Of a stretch of DNA of 9,150 nt, positions 5,301 through 9,150 are shown one piece after another. The notes beneath the pieces were generated by a model. The model worked only from the letters and a program-made list of their open reading frames with translations, searched no databases and had not been told where the DNA came from. This DNA comes from CAZMXP01 sp964570285 (GTDB lineage Bacteria; Planctomycetota; PLA2), in contig CAZMXP010000094.1 in NCBI GenBank assembly GCA_964570285.1, forward strand, positions 1-9,150. Direction: 5' to 3'. Position numbers and translations under genes: made by a program. The first letter of the stretch is position 1, and the number at the start of each line of letters is the position of its first letter.

Positions 5301-5581
5301 CCGTGCGTCGCCCTGGTGCCCAGAATCTGCTGCTTCCGAACTTGCTCGCGCCGCGCGAGGGTTCCCAGACGACGGTCCCGAGCAGGTTTTTGACGGAAGC
5401 GTTGCGCCTCGCCCCGATGGCGGCGGCGGGCAGCACGCCGTGCGTCATTCGACACGATCTCGCCGACGAACTGCCCGGTCGCCTTGCAACCGAGGAAACG
5501 GATAACATTCGGGCTCTGGAAGTGGGTAGTGGCGGGGCAGCTCAGGGCCTCCCGTCCACCCGAGGAGTGACGCCCTTGCCA
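5301..5581 (+). other. Intergenic stretch between the small protein and the nucleotidyltransferase
   Basis: An open frame starts in an ATGA overlap with the small gene (ATG 5297) and continues through the next repeat to 5656. Its protein (119 residues) has no recognisable domain, overlaps the nucleotidyltransferase start out of frame, and was not called. A short near-repeat of CAGAATCT and surrounding bases occurs at 5262 and again at 5321, encoding AQNLL each time, so a local duplication or a decayed reading frame is possible. Otherwise nothing is seen. Confidence 0.4.
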
Positions 5582-5639
5582 CCTAGGCAGCGCGGCCCTG
5601 GGCCGTCGCTACTTTGGTTGCGGCATGGAGCCGCGCTGC
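5582..5639 (+). repeat. Dispersed 60-bp repeat B, copy 2
   Basis: The sequence from CCTAGGCAGCGCGGCC to GGAGCCGCGCTG matches the minus strand of 2502-2561. The stem sequences GGCC/GGCC and GCGGC/GCCGC are kept. This copy overlaps the start of the nucleotidyltransferase: its ATG at 5625 corresponds to GTG in copy 1, and its TACTTT corresponds to CACTTTTT. Confidence 0.75.
5610..5615 (+). promoter_or_regulatory. Possible -10 hexamer TACTTT for the nucleotidyltransferase
   Basis: TACTTT ends 9 nt before ATG 5625, the same spacing as for vapB and for the small gene at 5091. It lies within repeat B and no -35 was recognised, so it may be coincidental. Confidence 0.3.
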
Positions 5640-6188
5640 GCAATGACGCTGGATGAACTGATCCCGCTCATCGCCCGCCTGCTCGCCGCGGGCGGGTACA
5701 GGTACTTCACGTTCGGCGGGGTCGGAGTGAGCCTCTGGGGGCGGCCGCGAACGACCGACGACCTGGACGTTGTCGTCTGCCTCGATCGCGGCGTGATTCC
5801 GACCCTGGTGGCCGATCTGAACCGGGTCGGCTTTCGGGTCACAAGGTCGCTCCAGCGAAAGCTCCGCGAGGGTCGCGTCATCCAGCTTCCGATCGGAGCG
5901 ACGCGATTGGATGTGAAGCTCGGTGCCGCCGGGCATGACATGGAGGCGCTGGAGCGGGCGGAGCCGGCGTCCTTCGAGGGGTTCGAGTTGATCGTCGCGA
6001 GCCCGGAGGACCTCGTGCTCTACAAGCTCCAGACCTGGCGAACGCAGGACCAGGCGGACATCGAGAATCTGCTTGCGAACGTGAAGTCCCTGGACCGCCG
6101 TTACATCCGGAGTCGCCTGGCATCCCTCGAGACAGCGACCGGCCATCCGCTGCGCGAGCGCTGGCGGGAGATCCTGAGCCGGAGGTAG
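5625..6188 (+). CDS. Nucleotidyltransferase of the AbiEii/MNT type
   Basis: This 187-residue protein has the pol-beta-type minimal nucleotidyltransferase pattern. FGGVGVSLWGRPRTTDDLDVVV gives the glycine turn plus D46-x-D48. RLDVKL (D96) would be the third metal ligand, and SPEDLVLYKLQTWRTQDQADIENLL (K134, D142, D145) matches the AbiEii-like C-terminal motif. Such enzymes transfer a nucleotide to a protein or RNA, and many act as toxins or antitoxins in two-gene systems. All expected catalytic residues are present. The likely partner would be the 69-residue gene upstream, but a 324-nt gap separates them. The first residues (MEPRCA) come from a dispersed repeat, so the native start may be ATG 5643 (MTLDELIPL). 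The stop is 2 nt from the stop of the convergent gene. Confidence 0.85.
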   Translation: MEPRCAMTLDELIPLIARLLAAGGYRYFTFGGVGVSLWGRPRTTDDLDVVVCLDRGVIPTLVADLNRVGFRVTRSLQRKLREGRVIQLPIGATRLDVKLGAAGHDMEALERAEPASFEGFELIVASPEDLVLYKLQTWRTQDQADIENLLANVKSLDRRYIRSRLASLETATGHPLRERWREILSRR

Positions 6189-6190
6189 GC

Positions 6191-6613
6191 CTACTGCGCG
6201 CCGATCACGACATCCATCGTCGCACCGGCCACGACCTCGCGATCCGGCCGAGGGTCGACCACCTGCCCTTCGTGCCCGGGTGCCGAGACGCGCACTCTCT
6301 CCTGCTCCAGGAGGCCGAGGTCGATCGTGCCGGAACCGTCCGCGCCCACCTTGCAGCTGACGGATTCCGCCCCTTGCAGGAAGGGCTCGGCGAACGCCGA
6401 CGCAACCGGCTCGTCGGCCTCATCCACCACCCGGAAGCGCCAAGGCGTTTCGGTGCACGCCACGGTTGGACCGTGGGCGGCCGCTTCCGTTGGCACGACC
6501 GTTCCGGCCCCGGCGCGCGGTGCCGTCTCGCGCCGATCGCCAACCCCCTCGGACCGCTGCTGCCAGAGCAGGGCGGCCACGAGAAGGACGGCGACGCCGA
6601 GCACCCACCTCAC
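6191..6613 (-). CDS. Membrane-anchored protein with a carboxypeptidase-regulatory-like domain
   Basis: This 140-residue protein has a hydrophobic anchor at residues about 3-17 (WVLGVAVLLVAALLW), a low-complexity linker to about 48, and a globular part. WRFRVVDEADEPVASAFAEPFL, GADGSGTIDLG and ERVRVSAPGHEGQVVD follow the pattern of small beta-sandwich carboxypeptidase-regulatory-like domains (V-D-G-P-V-A, then D-G-G, then V-SAPG). Cysteines C53 and C87 may form a disulfide outside the membrane. The GTG start at 6613 is chosen because TACGAT lies 8 nt upstream, the same hexamer and spacing as the neighbouring lipoprotein gene. A TTG at 6691 would overlap that gene and add a Gly-rich stretch. It follows the lipoprotein gene on the same strand. 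The substrate and partners are unknown. Confidence 0.7.
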   Translation of the reverse strand: MRWVLGVAVLLVAALLWQQRSEGVGDRRETAPRAGAGTVVPTEAAAHGPTVACTETPWRFRVVDEADEPVASAFAEPFLQGAESVSCKVGADGSGTIDLGLLEQERVRVSAPGHEGQVVDPRPDREVVAGATMDVVIGAQ

Positions 6614-6621
6614 GGGCTCCC

Positions 6622-6627
6622 ATCGTA
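6622..6627 (-). promoter_or_regulatory. Possible -10 hexamer TACGAT before the 6613 start
   Basis: On the minus strand TACGAT is followed by 8 nt (GGGAGCCC) and then GTG. The identical hexamer stands 8 nt before the ATG at 7742. GGGAG may alternatively serve as a weak Shine-Dalgarno. No -35 was recognised. Confidence 0.4.
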
Positions 6628-6668
6628 CGCCGGCCCCGCCCCCCGCGCCCCCCCGGAGTCCCTCGGCG

Positions 6669-7742
6669 CTACTCCCTCCACTCCGCGACAAAGACGTTCG
6701 TCTCGTTCGGCTTCTCGTTGTGCCGGTTCGAGCAGAAGACGAGCCTCTTGCCGTCGCGGGTGAACATCGGGAAGCCGTCGAAATCGTCGCTTCTGTGCGC
6801 CCCCTCGCGGGTGCGGGCGAAGTGCGTCACGCGCTCGGTCGCACCGCTCTCGGTGTCCACGAGATAGAGCTCGAAGTTGGCTCTCTTCGGATCGTCCATG
6901 TTGCTCGCGAAGATGACGCGGCGGTTGTCGGGGTGCCAGAAGGGGCCGAAGTTCGCCTTGCCGTTCTTCGTCACCTGCTTCTTGTTCGAGCCGTCGGCGT
7001 CCATGACCCAGATCTCGAGCCGCTCGGGCCGCACGAGCCCCGCGGCGAGCAGCGGGCTGTAGTCGCTCTTCGTCACGTCGTCGTCGGCCCCGGGCGCGCG
7101 CCAGACGATGCGCTTGCCGTCCCACGAGTAGAAGGCGCCGCCGTCGTAGCCGGGACGGTCGGTGAGCCTCTTCACGTCGCTGCCGTCGACGTTCATCGAA
7201 TAGAGCTCGATGTCGCCGTCGCGCATCGACGTGAAGACGATGCGGTCGCCCGCGGGAGAGACCGTCGCCTCGGCGTCGTAGCCGGGGCTCTTCGTCAGGT
7301 TGACGACGTTCTTGCCGTCCACGTCGGCGGTATAGATCTCGTAGCTGTCGTAGATGGGCCAGACATAACCCTTCGAACGGTCGGGGGGCGCGGGGGGTGC
7401 GTCGCCCGCCGCGTGGGTCGATGCGTAGAGGATGCGCTTGTCGCCGGGCAGGAAGTAGGAGCAGGTCGTGCGCCCCTTGCCGGTCGAGACGAGTTTCACG
7501 TCGCTGCCGTCGCTGCGCATCGTGAAGATCTGGTCGGCGTCGTAGGGCGGCCGCGTGCTCTGGAAGATCAGTTGCTCTTCGTCGAAGGACCAGTAGGCCT
7601 CCGCGTTCTCGCCGCCGAAGGTCAACTGGCGAAGCGCGCCGAACCGCGTCTCGCCGGCGAAGGGGGTGCGGGGGATCGCGACGGTCGTGGGGTTCTCGGA
7701 ACAGGCGGAGAGCAGCAGGAGGAGCAGCACGGGGTATCGCAT
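6669..7742 (-). CDS. Lipoprotein with TolB-like PD40 beta-propeller repeats
   Basis: This 357-residue protein starts with a lipoprotein signal (MRYPVLLLLLLSAC, C14 as the lipidated cysteine). At least five PD40 repeats follow, marked by forms of xxxPxGDRIVFTS and YSMNVDGSDVKRLT: IFTMRSDGSDVKLVS, IYTADVDGKNVVNLT, LYSMNVDGSDVKRLT, IWVMDADGSNKKQVT and LYLVDTESGATERVT. Together they would make a six-bladed propeller like the C-terminal domain of TolB. It is not TolB itself, since the TolB N-terminal domain is missing; such stand-alone propellers are thought to act in protein or ligand binding in the periplasm. A short insertion (DDPKRANF, then TREGAHRSDDFDG) lies near the end. The start at ATG 7742 fits the signal peptide and the TACGAT 8 nt upstream. 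It is divergent from the gene at 7767. Confidence 0.88.
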   Translation of the reverse strand: MRYPVLLLLLLSACSENPTTVAIPRTPFAGETRFGALRQLTFGGENAEAYWSFDEEQLIFQSTRPPYDADQIFTMRSDGSDVKLVSTGKGRTTCSYFLPGDKRILYASTHAAGDAPPAPPDRSKGYVWPIYDSYEIYTADVDGKNVVNLTKSPGYDAEATVSPAGDRIVFTSMRDGDIELYSMNVDGSDVKRLTDRPGYDGGAFYSWDGKRIVWRAPGADDDVTKSDYSPLLAAGLVRPERLEIWVMDADGSNKKQVTKNGKANFGPFWHPDNRRVIFASNMDDPKRANFELYLVDTESGATERVTHFARTREGAHRSDDFDGFPMFTRDGKRLVFCSNRHNEKPNETNVFVAEWRE

Positions 7743-7750
7743 CGGCGCGG

Positions 7751-7760
7751 ATCGTACAAT
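7751..7760. promoter_or_regulatory. Overlapping divergent -10 hexamers TACAAT (+) and TACGAT (-)
   Basis: The ten bases ATCGTACAAT contain TACAAT on the plus strand (7755-7760), 6 nt before GTG 7767, and TACGAT on the minus strand (7756-7751), 8 nt before ATG 7742. The whole gap between the two genes is 24 nt, so the two promoters must share this core. No -35 was recognised on either side. Confidence 0.5.
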
Positions 7761-7766
7761 GCCGCC

Positions 7767-8057
7767 GTGCGGCCTGCTCCGACCCGCGACCGCTGGTGGG
7801 CGTTTCTCGCGTCGCTCTGCCTGCCGGGGGTGGGACAGGCGTGGGCGGGGCGACTCTCCGCCCTCGGGTGGTTCGCGCTGCTTCCCGCAGTCTTCTTTCT
7901 GTCGATTGGGCCGGAGGGAACCGGCACGCGGCTGGAGATCCGGGTGCGCGGCCGCTGGACGGCCCGCTTCGTTCCCCGCTGGATCATTCGTGCCTGGCTC
8001 CGCTCGGTCGCGACCGAACACGGGCGCCTGATCCGCTCGGCGCTGGCGACGGCATGA
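7767..8057 (+). CDS. Small membrane protein with GQ..AGR motif (TM2-like region)
   Basis: This 96-residue protein starts at GTG 7767, 6 nt after TACAAT. Residues about 9-47 (RWWAFLASLCLPGVGQAWAGRLSALGWFALLPAVFFLS) resemble the PG-GQ-YAGR helix-turn-helix found in TM2-like and related small membrane proteins, giving one or two membrane segments. The rest (residues 50-96) is basic and rich in Arg and Trp (RGRWTARFVPRWIIRAWLR) and may lie along the inner membrane face. Its stop overlaps the start of the next gene (ATGA), so the two are co-translated. The function is not known; the family resemblance is from pattern only. Confidence 0.68.
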   Translation: MRPAPTRDRWWAFLASLCLPGVGQAWAGRLSALGWFALLPAVFFLSIGPEGTGTRLEIRVRGRWTARFVPRWIIRAWLRSVATEHGRLIRSALATA

Positions 8058-9028
8058 GCGAATTCCGACGGTCGTGGTTCGGGCGCGACCCGCCGCGACT
8101 TTCGGGTCCCGCGGTGATCGGGGCGTCGCTGCTTGTGGGGACGATCGCCTACCTCACGACGGCCCTGCTGGCGGAGACGCAGGGCGCTTCTCTCTTCATC
8201 GGCGTGCCGGTCTGCTTCGGGACCATGTTCGGTCTCCGCCTCACGCCGCGCACATGGCTGATCGTTCTCGGCTTGCCCACGGTGATCCTCGCGATGCTGC
8301 TCGGGCTCGCGGCCCTCGGCGTACACGGACCGGCCTGTCTCGCGATGATCGGCCTCGTCTTCCTGCTTCCGGCTTTCGTTGGCGCGGCCCTCGGCGCGCT
8401 CTTCGCGGCGCTCTTCGGCAACCGCACGCCCCCTACGCGGCGCCGCTACCGGACCTTCCTGCTCCTCGCGCTTGTCCCTCCGCTGCTCCAGATCGCCGAG
8501 GACCGGCTCGTAACGCGGGACCACGCCATCATCGAAGTCTCGACGGCGCATGACATCGACGCACCGCCGGAAGAGGTCTGGCGCAGCCTGCACTTCTACG
8601 AGGAGATCGGCGGAGAGGTGCCGCTGCTGCTGCGCATCGGCATGCCGGTCCCGGTGCGCGCCGAGGGGTCGAAGGCCGCCGTCGGCGACATCGAGACCTG
8701 CGTCTACGAGAGGGGGCATCTGAAGAAGCGCATCACCGAGCGCGTCGAGTCCTGCCGCCTCGCCTTCGACGTGATCGAACAGGCGATCCACTTCGAGCGC
8801 GACCTGACGCTGGTCGGGGGATCGTTCGACCTCGCGCCCCTCGGCCGTGGCACGCGACTCACGCTCTCGACCCGCTACCGGCCGCTCTGCTATCCGTCGT
8901 TCGTCTGGCGCCCCCTCGAAGCGTGGGTGCTCCACACGCTGCACGGCCACGTCGCGGGCGCGATCCGCCGCAGGGCCGGATCGCCCGGGCAGGATGCGCT
9001 CGCGCGCACCGCGGCCAGAGACCACTAG
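8054..9028 (+). CDS. Multipass membrane protein with a C-terminal SRPBCC (START/cyclase-like) domain
   Basis: This 324-residue protein has hydrophobic segments at about 19-40, 45-61, 67-90, 96-122 and 134-147, then a soluble domain from about 158 to 306. That domain has the SRPBCC order: HDIDAPPEEVWRSL at the start (the P-x-x-V-W motif), a middle with FDVIEQAIHFERDLTL, RGTRLTLSTRYRP, and a long C-terminal helix (WRPLEAWVLHTLHGHVAGAIRRR). SRPBCC domains bind hydrophobic ligands; here the ligand is unknown and the domain is probably cytoplasmic and tethered. The ATG at 8054 overlaps the previous stop. The TAG stop (9026-9028) overlaps the first two bases of a dispersed hairpin repeat, so the C-terminus (after about residue 308, low-complexity) may have been shortened by its insertion. 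Confidence 0.8.
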   Translation: MSEFRRSWFGRDPPRLSGPAVIGASLLVGTIAYLTTALLAETQGASLFIGVPVCFGTMFGLRLTPRTWLIVLGLPTVILAMLLGLAALGVHGPACLAMIGLVFLLPAFVGAALGALFAALFGNRTPPTRRRYRTFLLLALVPPLLQIAEDRLVTRDHAIIEVSTAHDIDAPPEEVWRSLHFYEEIGGEVPLLLRIGMPVPVRAEGSKAAVGDIETCVYERGHLKKRITERVESCRLAFDVIEQAIHFERDLTLVGGSFDLAPLGRGTRLTLSTRYRPLCYPSFVWRPLEAWVLHTLHGHVAGAIRRRAGSPGQDALARTAARDH

Positions 9029-9091
9029 GAGCTTGTCCGGGTAATGGCCTTCAGCCACGCTTCGGGGCCAACCGGACCCGGACAAGCTCCT
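9027..9091 (+). repeat. Long hairpin repeat, copy 2 (65 bp)
   Basis: The outer arms of 16 bp, AGGAGCTTGTCCGGGT (9027-9042) and ACCCGGACAAGCTCCT (9076-9091), are exact reverse complements. The inner short stem is TGGCC (9045-9049) with GGCCA (9066-9070). The whole aligns with the minus strand of 2437-2501, with a compensatory C-G in place of A-T. Confidence 0.88.
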
Positions 9092-9150
9092 GATTCGACG
9101 CGACGCGAGTCGTGGGTCTCCACGAGCCAGCGCCGCGATCGAGGGGGGCT
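9092..9150 (+). mobile_element. Start of the hairpin-bounded element, copy 2, cut by the window edge
   Basis: After the hairpin, the bases ACGCGACGCGAG, GGGT and CGAGCC follow in the same order and spacing as on the minus strand beyond 2437. This shows that the repeat is longer than its hairpin. The far end lies outside the window. Confidence 0.5.

Noticed and set aside
5297..5656. 119-codon rightward frame overlapping the small gene by ATGA
   Set aside because: It has no recognisable domain and runs out of frame into the nucleotidyltransferase through repeat B; kept only as a possible relic.
6327..7766. Long rightward open frame opposite the PD40 gene
   Set aside because: It is the antisense shadow of the lipoprotein gene. 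Only its last part from GTG 7767, beyond that gene's start, has protein-like sequence and a promoter.
7622..9085. Leftward open frame of 487 codons opposite the membrane pair
   Set aside because: Low-complexity Arg/Glu/Asp-rich antisense shadow, starting inside the hairpin repeat.

Overview
The window is GC-rich bacterial chromosome with short gaps between most genes. It encodes a membrane SPFH pair (HflK/HflC), a lipoprotein with PD40-type propeller repeats, a family-4-like uracil-DNA glycosylase (UDG) and a type II toxin-antitoxin pair. I cannot name the species. The gene set and the heavy load of dispersed intergenic repeats suggest an uncultivated, Acidobacteriota-like or similar environmental lineage, but that is an inference with low confidence.

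Layout. Positions 1-2154 hold a leftward operon: hflK, hflC (4-nt overlap) and the start of an unidentified membrane-anchored protein that runs off the left edge. Positions 2155-4337 are a repeat-dense island. It contains (a) a roughly 300-bp element bounded by two palindromic hairpins (2202-2501), (b) a 60-bp repeat abutting it, (c) a short tandem repeat, and (d) a vapBC toxin-antitoxin module bracketed by a pair of about 243-bp inverted repeats (2878-3120 and 3805-4046). Positions 4338-6188 hold rightward genes: the UDG-like protein, a 69-residue basic protein with a GGLKGG motif, and an AbiEii/MNT-type nucleotidyltransferase. Positions 6191-7742 hold two leftward genes, a membrane-anchored protein with a small beta-sandwich-like domain and the PD40 lipoprotein. 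Positions 7767-9028 hold a rightward pair of membrane proteins, one with a GQ..AGR motif and one with an SRPBCC domain. The right edge (9027-9150) begins a second copy of the hairpin element.

How the parts relate. HflK and HflC form a membrane complex that in other bacteria surrounds and modulates the FtsH protease. VapB represses and neutralises VapC, a PIN-domain RNase. The 69-residue protein and the nucleotidyltransferase may be the remains of a second toxin-antitoxin-like locus. The PD40 lipoprotein is divergent from the membrane pair across only 24 bp.

Three features stand out. First, several genes that open a transcription unit have a TANNNT hexamer 6-9 nt before the start codon and little or no Shine-Dalgarno sequence, a leaderless-type arrangement, whereas hflC and vapC, which lie inside operons, have GGAGG. 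Second, the hairpin repeat family shows base-pair covariation between copies (A-T, C-G and T-A at the same stem position), which supports selection or mobilisation through the folded form. Third, repeats donate functional signals to genes: stop codons for vapC and the SRPBCC gene, and the start region of the nucleotidyltransferase. No RNA gene or CRISPR array was seen.
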